Shown: positions 7,264 through 15,417 of the stretch, in pieces
How positions within the stretch are numbered: position 1 is the stretch's first letter
Layout of the letters: each line of letters begins with the position of its first letter
Source: Bacteroidales bacterium
Lineage (GTDB): Bacteria; Bacteroidota; Bacteroidia; Bacteroidales; UBA932
Length of the DNA stretch: 37,054 nt
Assembly: GCA_017625725.1 (NCBI GenBank)
Contig: JAGAKH010000050.1
Location: 1-37,054 of the forward strand
Direction of reading: 5' to 3'
The notes under the pieces: generated by a model
Told to the model about the DNA's origin: nothing
What the model saw: only the letters and a program-made list of their open reading frames with translations
The model's database searches: none
Position numbers and translations under genes: made by a program

Positions 7264-8430
7264 CTAATCAAACAGATCCTTCAACTTGTCAAAAAAGCTC
7301 CTGTCTTCCTTGGTAGGATTTGGCTTGAAGGCCTCCTTGTCCCTGAGAGATTCGATTACTGCCTTCTCTTCCCTGTCAAGCTTCTTTGGAATCCACACTG
7401 CAAACTTGACGTAGAGATCACCGGTTCCACCATAGCCGTTGACTGTAGGAAGTCCCTTGTTCCTGAGCCTTACTACGGTTCCTGACTGGGTTCCCGCGTC
7501 AACCTTTATCTTATATGGACCGTCAAGGCATGGGATTTCCACATCTGCTCCGAGGATTGCATCCGGCATTGAGATGATCTTTGTATAGTAAAGGTTGTTT
7601 CCTTCGCGCTTGAGGTTAGGATGTTCCTGCTCCTCGATAACGACAAGAAGGTCTCCATTGATTCCGTTGTTCTTAGCCGCATGGCCCTCGCCCTGGATGG
7701 TCAACTGCATTCCGGCCTCCACTCCTGCAGGAATCTTTACCTTTATCGTCTCACGCTTGCGTACAAGGCCTGTTCCGCCGCATGAACGGCAAGGATTGGT
7801 GATGACCTTTCCTTCTCCGCCGCACTGCTGGCATGTCGAATAAGTCACGGTCTGGCCGAGGAATGAGTTCACGACCCTCTGCACCTGACCTGTACCGTTA
7901 CATGCGGAGCAGGTCTTGATGTCGGAACTGTTCTTTGCGCCTCTTCCGCCACATTCAGGACATGGCACGCTCTTTTCAATGCTTATCTCCTTTTCGACAC
8001 CTTTGGCGATCTCCTCAAGGGTCAGTTTCACGCGCACGCGTATGTCGCGCCCTCTATATACTCTCTGCTGCTGCCTCTGTCCGCCTCCGAAGCCTCCTCC
8101 GAATCCGCTGAAGCCTCCGAAACCGCCTCCGAACGCTCCTCCGAAGAGGTCGTTGAGGATGTCGTTGAGGTTTCCGAATCCGCCGCTGAAGTCCGGAGCC
8201 GCGCCATCGACGCCTGCATGTCCGAACTGGTCATATTTTGCCTTCTTGTCTGCATCGCTGAGGATGGAGTATGCTTCCGCAGCCTCCTTGAACTTTTCCT
8301 CGGCCTCCTTGTCGCCCGGATTCTTGTCAGGGTGGTACTTGATGGCGAGCTTTCTGTACGCCTTCTTTATCTCATCTGCCGAAGCGCTCTTGTCAACTCC
8401 GAGCACCTCGTAATAATCTCTTTTTGCCAT
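7264..8430 (-). CDS. dnaJ: Chaperone DnaJ
   Basis: DnaJ is the Hsp40 co-chaperone that delivers unfolded proteins to DnaK and stimulates its ATPase. In the 388 residues, the J domain spans 1-70 with the HPD motif at 33-35. A Gly/Phe-rich linker spans about 75-120 ([16 protein letters not shown]). Four zinc-binding CxxCxGxG repeats follow ([32 protein letters not shown]), then the two C-terminal substrate-binding beta domains. All type I DnaJ features are present. It starts one base after the grpE stop codon, so the two are translated from one message. dnaK is not in this window. Confidence 0.98.
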   Translation of the reverse strand: MAKRDYYEVLGVDKSASADEIKKAYRKLAIKYHPDKNPGDKEAEEKFKEAAEAYSILSDADKKAKYDQFGHAGVDGAAPDFSGGFGNLNDILNDLFGGAFGGGFGGFSGFGGGFGGGQRQQQRVYRGRDIRVRVKLTLEEIAKGVEKEISIEKSVPCPECGGRGAKNSSDIKTCSACNGTGQVQRVVNSFLGQTVTYSTCQQCGGEGKVITNPCRSCGGTGLVRKRETIKVKIPAGVEAGMQLTIQGEGHAAKNNGINGDLLVVIEEQEHPNLKREGNNLYYTKIISMPDAILGADVEIPCLDGPYKIKVDAGTQSGTVVRLRNKGLPTVNGYGGTGDLYVKFAVWIPKKLDREEKAVIESLRDKEAFKPNPTKEDRSFFDKLKDLFD

Positions 8431-8431
8431 A

Positions 8432-9049
8432 TCAGATTCCTACTACTACTTTCGCGAAGCGGATTACTTTTCCATTAAGAGTGTATCCTGTCTGGACAAC
8501 GTCGAATACCTTGCCCTTCTGCTCCTCGTCCTGAACAGGGAACTGGGCTACAGCCTCGTGAAGGTCTGTGTCGAAAGGCTGGTTCATCGCATCTATTACA
8601 GCAAGGCCCTTGGTCTTGAGGTATCCCATCAATTTGCTGAAAATGAGCTCTGTACCCTCCTTTGCTGCGTCGCTGTCATTTGACTCCAGAAGAACCTTGA
8701 TGGCTCTTTCGCAGTCGTCAAGAACTGGCAGAAGGCCCTTGATCGTGTCAGTGGAAGCCATGCTTACAAGCTCGAGCTTCTCCTGAGACGTACGTCTGCG
8801 GTAGTTGTCGAACTCCGCCATGAGCCTGATGTAGTCGTCCTTGTCCTTGGCAACCTTGTCTTCAAGCTCGGTCACCTTCTTTTCAAGTTCCTCGATCTTC
8901 GCCTTATCTTTATTTCCCTTCTTCAGGAAACTCTTCTTTTCTTCTTTTACCGGAGCCTCCTTCTCTTCAGCTGCCGGAACCGCTTCCTCTGTCTGAGGAA
9001 CCTCCTCCTGTACTGTCTGCTCCTTTTCCATCTTTGTGTTTTCTGACAT
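8432..9049 (-). CDS. grpE: Nucleotide exchange factor GrpE
   Basis: GrpE releases ADP from DnaK so that the chaperone cycle can restart. The protein has 205 residues. An acidic, low-complexity N-terminus (about 1-45) is followed by a long coiled coil ([20 protein letters not shown]), the core motif [17 protein letters not shown], and the C-terminal beta domain ending [17 protein letters not shown]. Length and motifs are ordinary. It forms a two-gene unit with dnaJ. A promoter at 9168-9175 leaves a leader of about 110 bases that also holds a short reading frame. Confidence 0.97.
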   Translation of the reverse strand: MSENTKMEKEQTVQEEVPQTEEAVPAAEEKEAPVKEEKKSFLKKGNKDKAKIEELEKKVTELEDKVAKDKDDYIRLMAEFDNYRRRTSQEKLELVSMASTDTIKGLLPVLDDCERAIKVLLESNDSDAAKEGTELIFSKLMGYLKTKGLAVIDAMNQPFDTDLHEAVAQFPVQDEEQKGKVFDVVQTGYTLNGKVIRFAKVVVGI

Positions 9050-9125
9050 ATTCCTTGATCTCCTTTATCGTTATCTTTCCGAATAATAATGCGATAATTA
9101 TCGCAATTGTAATGGTAATCAGCAT
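8967..9125 (-). CDS. Possible small membrane peptide overlapping the grpE start
   Basis: A 52-codon reading frame starts at an ATG in the grpE leader and runs into grpE in another frame. Its first half encodes MLITITIAIIIALLFGKITI, a clean single transmembrane helix, followed by a charged stretch [15 protein letters not shown]. The hydrophobic part lies wholly outside grpE, so it is not a shadow of that gene. It may be a leader peptide that affects grpE translation, or chance. I do not recognise a family. Confidence 0.3.
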   Translation of the reverse strand: MLITITIAIIIALLFGKITIKEIKEYVRKHKDGKGADSTGGGSSDRGSGSGS

Positions 9126-9167
9126 GTTCGTCCACTCGCGGAAATTTGGGGACCGCGATTGAAGCCG

Positions 9168-9175
9168 CAAAGATA
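9168..9175 (-). promoter_or_regulatory. -7 box of the grpE-dnaJ promoter
   Basis: The minus strand reads TATCTTTG, an exact TAnnTTTG match. A T-rich run (gttttc) lies 19-21 bases upstream where TTTG would be expected. The transcript would start near 9163. Confidence 0.55.
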
Positions 9176-9219
9176 CAAATAATCTGCCATCCGAGAAAAC
9201 TGACATTATGGCAGAATAA

Positions 9220-9244
9220 AGGCTGACAGTCAATCTGCCAGCCT
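9220..9244 (-). terminator. Possible terminator of the MFS transporter gene
   Basis: Arms aggctgacag (9220-9229) and ctgccagcct (9235-9244) form a 10-bp stem with one mismatch and a 5-base loop. It lies 20 bases past the stop codon at 9265. The T tract on the minus strand is weak (ttTATTCT). Confidence 0.5.
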
Positions 9245-9264
9245 CATATCATGAATCCAGATGA

Positions 9265-10734
9265 TTATTCTTCGATCTTCTTGTACTTAGGCACGAGCAT
9301 CTTCATGACAGCCCAAGCTATCAGATATGCCACTGCACAGATGCAGAATACGATCATATATCCGGCTTCCTTTCCTTCAAATCCGAGGAATGAGAAGGCT
9401 GCGCCTGCATTTTCGGAATATGTGAAGAGCATACCGGCTCCCTTGTTGATGAGGAACGAACTTACACCGCCGGCCATGCCGCCGATACCGGTGATGGTAG
9501 CGATCGCTGACTTAGGGAACATGTCACCGACAGTTGAGAAGAGGTTTGCAGACCAAGCCTGATGTCCGGCTCCTGCGAGACCTATGATTATTGCTGGCCA
9601 CCATGCCGAGAACTGTCCCATCGGCTGTGCGAACAGCGCGAAAAGCGGGAAGAATGCGAAAATGAGCATTGCAAGCATACGTCCTGAGTAAGGATGCATG
9701 TTCTTCTTCTCCACGAAATATTTAGGAAGATATCCTCCGAATATCGATATCACGGTCACGATCGCGTAAAGGGTGACGATCAGAGCCATTCCCATTCCTG
9801 AGGACGACTTGTAACCGAACTGATCCGAGAAATATGCAGGTGCCCAGAAGAGATAGAACCACCAGACTCCGTCGGTGAAGAACTTACCTGCTATGAAAGA
9901 CCATGTCTGACGATATGTGAAGCACTTGAGGAAAGGAATGCTGCTCTTTTCCTCTGCTCCTTCGACCGGTGCGGGTTCGTCCTCATCCTGCTGGATATAA
10001 GCGAGTTCCACAGCGTTTACATGCTTTGACATGTGAGGCTTCTCGTACATGAACACCCAGAATCCCATCCAGATGAAGCCGAGGGCTCCGATAATTATGA
10101 ATGCCATTTCCCAGCCTCCGCCTATGCCTCTGTCCTTGAAGAACTGCGCGAGGAGCGGAATGGTTGCAGGGGCGATGAGAGCTCCTACTGATGCTCCGGC
10201 GTTGAATATCGAAGTCGCGAAAGCACGGTCTTTCTTAGGGAAGTATTCTGCTGTGGTCTTGATCGCTGCAGGGAAGTTGCCGGCCTCACCGAGGGCGAGG
10301 ATAGCGCGTGCCGCAAGGAAGAGCCATACGCTTACTGATGCTATGCCGAGAGCTGCTGCCGAACCAGCCTCGACCGCAGCCATCGCCTGTACGGACTCAT
10401 ATCCTTCGATATGCATTGTAGCCCATCCGCATGCTGCGTGAATGACAGCCCCGAATGACCATACGCCAATGGCCCAGAGATATCCTTTCTTGGTTCCCAT
10501 CCAGTCCACGAACTTGCCGGCGAAAAGCATGCAGATCGCGTAGATGATCGAGAAGAAAGCGGTGATTGTACCGTAGTCGTTGTCGGTCCAGTGGAATTCC
10601 GGTGCGATGAAGTCTTTCCATGTGAGGGAAAGCACCTGGCGATCCATGTAGTTGACGGTAGTCGCCACGAAAAGCAGTACGACCATCCACCAGCGCCAGT
10701 TGGTCATCAGTTCTTTGCCAGTGTCTTTTTTCAT
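9265..10734 (-). CDS. MFS transporter, hexuronate/anion:cation symporter type
   Basis: A 12-helix inner-membrane transporter of 489 residues. The start of helix 1 (WRWWMVVLLFVATTVNYMDRQVLSL) with NYMDRQ, and the following GTITAFFSIIYAICMLFAGKFVDWMGTKKGY, are characteristic of the ACS family that includes hexuronate transporter ExuT and related sugar-acid carriers. The middle loop (about 225-250) is acidic and the protein ends KYKKIEE. Translation could also start at the internal Met10. It is divergent from a LacI-type regulator across 153 bases, so it is a likely target of it. The substrate, probably a sugar acid, cannot be fixed from sequence. Confidence 0.88.
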   Translation of the reverse strand: MKKDTGKELMTNWRWWMVVLLFVATTVNYMDRQVLSLTWKDFIAPEFHWTDNDYGTITAFFSIIYAICMLFAGKFVDWMGTKKGYLWAIGVWSFGAVIHAACGWATMHIEGYESVQAMAAVEAGSAAALGIASVSVWLFLAARAILALGEAGNFPAAIKTTAEYFPKKDRAFATSIFNAGASVGALIAPATIPLLAQFFKDRGIGGGWEMAFIIIGALGFIWMGFWVFMYEKPHMSKHVNAVELAYIQQDEDEPAPVEGAEEKSSIPFLKCFTYRQTWSFIAGKFFTDGVWWFYLFWAPAYFSDQFGYKSSSGMGMALIVTLYAIVTVISIFGGYLPKYFVEKKNMHPYSGRMLAMLIFAFFPLFALFAQPMGQFSAWWPAIIIGLAGAGHQAWSANLFSTVGDMFPKSAIATITGIGGMAGGVSSFLINKGAGMLFTYSENAGAAFSFLGFEGKEAGYMIVFCICAVAYLIAWAVMKMLVPKYKKIEE

Positions 10735-10766
10735 TTTTATCTGTGGTTATTGGTTATTCCGTTTCA

Positions 10767-10792
10767 GGCATATGATGCCAGATGCAAAATTA
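10767..10792 (-). promoter_or_regulatory. Candidate promoter and operator of the MFS transporter gene
   Basis: On the minus strand TAATTTTG (10785-10792) fits the -7 pattern. Immediately downstream, at the expected start of transcription, is the inverted repeat ggcat-atg-atgcc (10767-10779), a plausible repressor site for the divergent LacI-family protein. No good -33 box is visible. Confidence 0.4.
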
Positions 10793-10887
10793 TGAATTAT
10801 TTCCGAAAATCCGTGTGCGGGCACGGTAAAAAGGCTGTATTAACAGATTTTTTTATCATATTTGTATGTCTTAATTATAATGAAAAT

Positions 10888-11949
10888 ATGAAAGCCGAGA
10901 TCAGCAAAGTCACTATCAACGATGTCGCGAAGGCGGCTGGGGTTTCCAAGGGAACTGTTGACCGTGTGATCCACAACAGGGGAGAGGTGTCCCGTAAAAG
11001 CCGAGAAAAGGTCCTTCGCGTCATAGATGAACTTGGCTTCAAGCCTAACCTCTATGCGTCTCTTCTGGCTTCCCAGAAGGAAAGGACCATCTGCTGCATC
11101 ATACCGGAATGCCGCCCTGGGGAATTCTGGTCCATGACCCGGAAAGGTATTCAGGATGCTGCGGCGGTTGTTTCGAGATATGGGGTGAAGGTGGTATGTG
11201 CAGGATTTGACCAATATAGTGTGGATTCGTTCAGAATGGCTTGTGATTCAGTGGTTTCCATGAATCCTTCGGGCGTGCTTGTCGCTCCGATGTTCCGGGA
11301 CGAGACTATGAGGCTTGCTGATTCTCTCTCATCTTCCGGCATACCTTTCATGTTCCTGGATTCCAAGATCGATGATGCCGGCTATCTTGCTTATTTCGGA
11401 ATGCCTATGTATGAAAGCGGATATCTCTGCGCTGACATACTCACCGGCGGTCGCAATATTCCGCATAAGGTATATGTGGTACGCATATCACGCGACAAGA
11501 CAGGCCTGTCGGATCCGACTGCTGCGCGAAGGGCTGGCTTCATGGACTTCATGGCAAGACATTATCCTGAAACACAGATAGAGAATGTGTTCATAGACCC
11601 TAAGGATGCAGCATCCATTCACGAAAGGCTGGATGCTACCGTCGGCAGGGAAAAGGACGGACGCTTCGTCGTGATGTTCAATTCCAGGATACATCTTGTG
11701 GCGGATTATCTGTCTGTCAAGGGATTTCATGACTGCCGTGTCGTAGGTTTCGATGCTCTTGAACGTAATGTCGCCGCCCTTAAGGATGGTACTGTATATG
11801 CCCTGATAGCTCAGCATACCGATCGTCAGGCTCTTGATGCCGTCAATGTCATGACCGATCATCTGCTTTTAGGTTCTCCAATCGCAAAGAGGGATAATTT
11901 CATACAGATGGACATCCTGAACCGTTACAATTGCGACTATTATCTATAG
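10888..11949 (+). CDS. LacI-family transcriptional regulator
   Basis: A 353-residue regulator. The N-terminal helix-turn-helix with hinge helix is clear: VTINDVAKAAGVSKGTVDRV, IHNRGEVSRKSREKVLRVID, ELGFKPNLYASLLAS. The remainder is a periplasmic-binding-protein-like ligand domain (CCIIPECRPGEFW, GVLVAPMFRDETM, GIPFMFLDSKID, VVGFDALERNVAALKDGTVYALI). I place the start at 10888 because a long in-frame upstream extension overlaps the divergent gene and is not regulator-like. A near match to the -7 box (catatttg, 10857-10864) precedes it. It lies between a sugar-acid-type transporter and the phosphoester/SusCD operon and could control either. Confidence 0.93.
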   Translation: MKAEISKVTINDVAKAAGVSKGTVDRVIHNRGEVSRKSREKVLRVIDELGFKPNLYASLLASQKERTICCIIPECRPGEFWSMTRKGIQDAAAVVSRYGVKVVCAGFDQYSVDSFRMACDSVVSMNPSGVLVAPMFRDETMRLADSLSSSGIPFMFLDSKIDDAGYLAYFGMPMYESGYLCADILTGGRNIPHKVYVVRISRDKTGLSDPTAARRAGFMDFMARHYPETQIENVFIDPKDAASIHERLDATVGREKDGRFVVMFNSRIHLVADYLSVKGFHDCRVVGFDALERNVAALKDGTVYALIAQHTDRQALDAVNVMTDHLLLGSPIAKRDNFIQMDILNRYNCDYYL

Positions 11950-11975
11950 TCGTTCCGATTCTTCCGGATAATGCG

Positions 11976-11991
11976 GATTTTACGTAAAATC
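11976..11991 (+). promoter_or_regulatory. Perfect 16-bp palindrome upstream of glpT, candidate LacI-family operator
   Basis: gattttacgtaaaatc is a perfect palindrome with a central CG, the shape favoured by LacI-family repressors. It lies about 33 bases upstream of the -7 box of the glpT operon. Confidence 0.5.
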
Positions 11992-12024
11992 ATTAATTTA
12001 ATGCACTGTTTCAAAGAATTTGAT

Positions 12025-12032
12025 TAAATTTG
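12025..12032 (+). promoter_or_regulatory. -7 box of the glpT-phosphoesterase-SusCD operon
   Basis: TAAATTTG fits TAnnTTTG exactly. It gives a leader of about 30 bases before the glpT ATG at 12069. A consensus -33 box is not evident, which would suit a promoter that needs an activator or is weak. Confidence 0.45.
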
Positions 12033-12068
12033 CAGGTTATTACCAACATTAGATATACCGCAAATAAT

Positions 12069-13448
12069 ATGGCAAAATTCTTTGATCCGCCTCAGGCGAA
12101 GCCTCTTCTTCCGAAGGAGAAGATCGACAGCGTTTACAAGTCCATGAGATTCAAGGTCTTCATGGGTTCGTTCATCGGCTATGCCGCATATTATCTGGTC
12201 CGCAAGAACCTTTCACTGGCTTCAGCCGACATGATCGCGGAAGGCCTCATCGACAAGCAGGGAGTCGGTATCGCGGCTTCTGCAGTTTCGATCGCCTATG
12301 CTTTCAGCAAGTTCGGCATGGGTATGCTTTCAGACCGTTCGGATGCGAGGAAGTTCCTCACGATAGGTCTTGTCATCGCATCTCTCGTGATGATGTCCGT
12401 AGGCTTCCTTCCTTTCTCGGCTACAAATATGGCCCTGAATGTGGCGATGCTGTTCGTCATCATGCTTTTCGTGGGTGTCCTTTCCGGAATGGGATGGCCT
12501 CCTTGCGGGCGAATGATGGCATATTGGTTCTCGAACAATGAACGAAGCTTCAAGATGTCTCTCTGGAACACTTCGCATACCATCGGTGCCGGTACTCTCG
12601 GAATCATCGCCATCTTCGGTGTCGGCCTCTTTGCCGATATGGGCATTGCACAGCCTTGGAGGGCCAATTTCATTGCTCCTTCTGTAGTCGCCCTTGTTCT
12701 GGCTGCTTTCTGCTGGTGGGCATTGAGAGATACACCTGAGTCATGCGGTCTTCCATCTGTGGCAGACTGGAGAAATGACCATTCAGGCGTGAAGACCAAG
12801 GAAAAAGTAGGCGAGAAGGTTCCTTTCAAGACCCAGCTCGTTGATTATGTCCTCAAGAACAAGTGGATCTGGTTCATCGCTCTGGCGAATGCATTCGTGT
12901 ATATGGTAAGATACGGTGTCGGTGACTGGGCTCCTACATATCTCCAGGAAACAGGCATCATGACAGGTGCAGAGAGTAAGCTCGCATTCTCTATCCACAA
13001 TTATGTCGGAGCTGTCGGAACAATCGTTTGCGGATGGATCTCCGCCAAGTTCTTCAAGGGCAAATGTGCTCCTCCTAACATCATCTTCATGAGTCTCGTG
13101 CTCGTCGGCTGTCTCATCTACTGGCAGGTGCCTGCACTCGCGGCCGCTACGGGAATCTCAGCAAAGGTATGGGTATATGTGGCCCTCATCCTCATCGGAT
13201 TCTGCATTTACGGCCCTGTGGCCCTCGTCAGTATCCAGGCTCTCAATCTCGTTCCTAAGAATGCAGCCGGTACTGCAGCCGGCTTCGTAGGCCTTTCAGG
13301 TTACCTCATCGGTGACTCGCTCCTTTCAAAGATCATCGTCGGCGGTATCGCAGACAAGAGCTGGGACATGGCAAACTTCACAATGGTGATCGGTGCTGCA
13401 CTCGGTATCCTTCTTTGCGTAATGACTCTGAAGTCGGAAAAGAACTGA
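12069..13448 (+). CDS. glpT: GlpT-type glycerol-3-phosphate:phosphate antiporter
   Basis: An inner-membrane organophosphate:phosphate antiporter of 459 residues. Starting at the ATG at 12069, the substrate-binding residues known from E. coli GlpT fall in matching motifs: Arg45 in GYAAYYLVRKNLSLA, His170 in WNTSHTIGAG, and Arg281 in MVRYGVGDWAPTYL. These separate GlpT from ordinary sugar MFS carriers. UhpT and UhpC are relatives, but the motifs fit GlpT best. It is the first gene of a seven-gene operon and ends 8 bases before the phosphoesterase lipoprotein gene. Its presence indicates that the operon's end product is glycerol-3-phosphate. Confidence 0.92.
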   Translation: MAKFFDPPQAKPLLPKEKIDSVYKSMRFKVFMGSFIGYAAYYLVRKNLSLASADMIAEGLIDKQGVGIAASAVSIAYAFSKFGMGMLSDRSDARKFLTIGLVIASLVMMSVGFLPFSATNMALNVAMLFVIMLFVGVLSGMGWPPCGRMMAYWFSNNERSFKMSLWNTSHTIGAGTLGIIAIFGVGLFADMGIAQPWRANFIAPSVVALVLAAFCWWALRDTPESCGLPSVADWRNDHSGVKTKEKVGEKVPFKTQLVDYVLKNKWIWFIALANAFVYMVRYGVGDWAPTYLQETGIMTGAESKLAFSIHNYVGAVGTIVCGWISAKFFKGKCAPPNIIFMSLVLVGCLIYWQVPALAAATGISAKVWVYVALILIGFCIYGPVALVSIQALNLVPKNAAGTAAGFVGLSGYLIGDSLLSKIIVGGIADKSWDMANFTMVIGAALGILLCVMTLKSEKN

Positions 13449-13456
13449 TTGCTAAT

Positions 13457-15376
13457 ATGAAGAGAATCATTTCATTGCTGGCTGCAGCCGCAGCAATAGC
13501 TCTGGCAGTTTCGTGTGGCAAGGAGCCGGAACCTGATGTGGATGTTCCGGAAAAGCTTGATCTCATGATCAGTCTTCCGGCAGTAATTGACGGAGCTGCC
13601 GGTGATGTCATTTCAGTGAAGTATTATTCAGGAAAAGGCCCGAAATCAGGCGATTCTGTTGTCCTGAAGAAAGGCTCGTCTGAAATATCATGTGAAATCG
13701 TTTCCATCGACAGCGAATCATTCAGCTTCAAGATAGCATCGGAGGTGGAAACTGGAAAATATACATTCTGCATACGCAGAGGCGACCTAACTCAGGCTGT
13801 CAGGGATGTCCAGTTCAACATCGAGAAAAGAAGCGAGATACCTGAGAAGGAGGGCTTCAATATCTATGGACAGATCTCATGCGACGGTGCCGGTGTCCCT
13901 GGAGTTGTCGTTTCTGACGGAGTGGAGGTGACCGTAACCGACAATGACGGAGTGTATTACCTTAAGTCCAAGGAATACAACAGAGTGGTGTTCATGTCGG
14001 TTCCAAGCGGTTATGAAGCTGAAACGTCAGGAGTGCTTCCGAAATTCCACAAGGTACTTGACGGAAATGCGGCTACGACAGAGAGGGCGGACTGGAACCT
14101 CGTGAAGGTTGAGAATCAGAACCATATCATGTATGTCCTTGGTGACATGCATCTTGCAAACAGGACTAATGACCTCAATCAGTTCGCCAACTTCACTGCC
14201 GATCTTGGCGCTCTTGTCTCATCGAACAAGATGAAGAAGCAGTATGCTCTGACATTGGGAGACATGACGTGGGATCTTTACTGGTATGACAACGCGTATG
14301 ACCTCAATTCATATGTCGAGACGATGAATTCAAGTATTACGGGACTTCAGATATTCCATACCATAGGAAATCATGACCATGACATGCTTTCTGCCGGAGA
14401 CTTCAATACGGTTTCCGCATATAAGAAGACCGTAGCTCCTACCTATTACTCCTTTAATATTGGCGATGTGCATTATGTCGTTCTTGACAATATCCTCTGT
14501 ACGAATGATGGAACCGGAAACAGGACATATGATTCAAGCCTTACGATAGATCAGATCGACTGGCTGAGGAAGGATCTTTCATATGTTGATAAGTCCAAGG
14601 CTCTTGTGATAACCATGCATGCTCAGATGTATGACGAGAAGGGAAAGGCTTCGATGGCTTTCGCTTCAGAGCTGGAGGAACTTTGCAACGGATATGAGAC
14701 CCATGTGATCAGCGCACATACCCATGTCGTATGGAACAACGACAAGACAGCGGAAAACGGAATATATCATCATAACAGCGGTGCAATCTGTGCTACATGG
14801 TGGTGGACCGGATATTATACTTCCGGACTCGGACTTTGCAAGGACGGTTCTCCAGCCGGATATTATGTATATGAAATGACAGGATCCGATGTCAAATGGA
14901 GGTTCAAGCCTACAGACAAGGATTTCAGCCATATGTTCCGTACGTATGACAGGAATGAGATCGTTCTTTCAGCGGCTGGGTTTGCACCGAATGCCGATTC
15001 CGGACATGCATCTTCATTCGAAAAGACAGCGTCCCATTGGGTATCGGGCAGCACTGACAATTATGTGTATATCAATGTGTTTGATTATGATCCTTCGTGG
15101 AAGATAGAGGTGACGGAGAATGGAAAGAGCCTTCCTTATGAGGTGGTAAAGGTCAAGGATCCTCTTCATCTTGTGGCGTATGAGGCCAAGAGATATAATG
15201 AAAACAAGACTCCGACCTCAAGCTTCAATGCCTATACCGTGAATTCGCATATATTCAGGGTACAGGCTTCTTCTGCCACATCCACCCTTGAAATAAAGGT
15301 GACCGACAGGTTCGGAAACTCTGCTTCGGAGAGCATGAAGCGCCCTAAGGCTTTCTCTCTTCAGGCATACAGATAA
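13457..15376 (+). CDS. Lipoprotein calcineurin-like metallophosphoesterase
   Basis: A 639-residue secreted phosphoesterase anchored by a lipid; the lipobox is LAVSC (Cys20). Residues 36-123 look like an Ig/TIG-type domain, 134-215 match the MetallophosN type (IYGQISCDGAGVPGVVVSDG), and about 223-430 form the metallophosphatase core. A C-terminal MetallophosC-like domain follows. Metal ligands are in place: Asp230 and His232 (LGDMHLA), Asp269 (LGDMTWD), Asn305-His306 (GNHDHD), His388 (ITMHAQM), His421 and His423 (SAHTHV). I choose the ATG at 13457 since it opens directly into the signal peptide. It would hydrolyse phosphate mono- or diesters at the cell surface or in the periplasm. A second protein with the same core lies at the operon's end. 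Confidence 0.9.
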   Translation: MKRIISLLAAAAAIALAVSCGKEPEPDVDVPEKLDLMISLPAVIDGAAGDVISVKYYSGKGPKSGDSVVLKKGSSEISCEIVSIDSESFSFKIASEVETGKYTFCIRRGDLTQAVRDVQFNIEKRSEIPEKEGFNIYGQISCDGAGVPGVVVSDGVEVTVTDNDGVYYLKSKEYNRVVFMSVPSGYEAETSGVLPKFHKVLDGNAATTERADWNLVKVENQNHIMYVLGDMHLANRTNDLNQFANFTADLGALVSSNKMKKQYALTLGDMTWDLYWYDNAYDLNSYVETMNSSITGLQIFHTIGNHDHDMLSAGDFNTVSAYKKTVAPTYYSFNIGDVHYVVLDNILCTNDGTGNRTYDSSLTIDQIDWLRKDLSYVDKSKALVITMHAQMYDEKGKASMAFASELEELCNGYETHVISAHTHVVWNNDKTAENGIYHHNSGAICATWWWTGYYTSGLGLCKDGSPAGYYVYEMTGSDVKWRFKPTDKDFSHMFRTYDRNEIVLSAAGFAPNADSGHASSFEKTASHWVSGSTDNYVYINVFDYDPSWKIEVTENGKSLPYEVVKVKDPLHLVAYEAKRYNENKTPTSSFNAYTVNSHIFRVQASSATSTLEIKVTDRFGNSASESMKRPKAFSLQAYR

Positions 15377-15417
15377 GATCTTACAACTATTAACAATACT
15401 AACTAATCATTAAGTTT

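Noticed and set aside
7916-8413. Long plus-strand frame rich in Pro
   Set aside because: Antisense of the Gly/Phe-rich and J regions of dnaJ.
10591-10887. N-terminal extension of the LacI-family regulator
   Set aside because: It overlaps the divergent transporter gene, does not resemble a regulator, and the helix-turn-helix begins right after the ATG at 10888.
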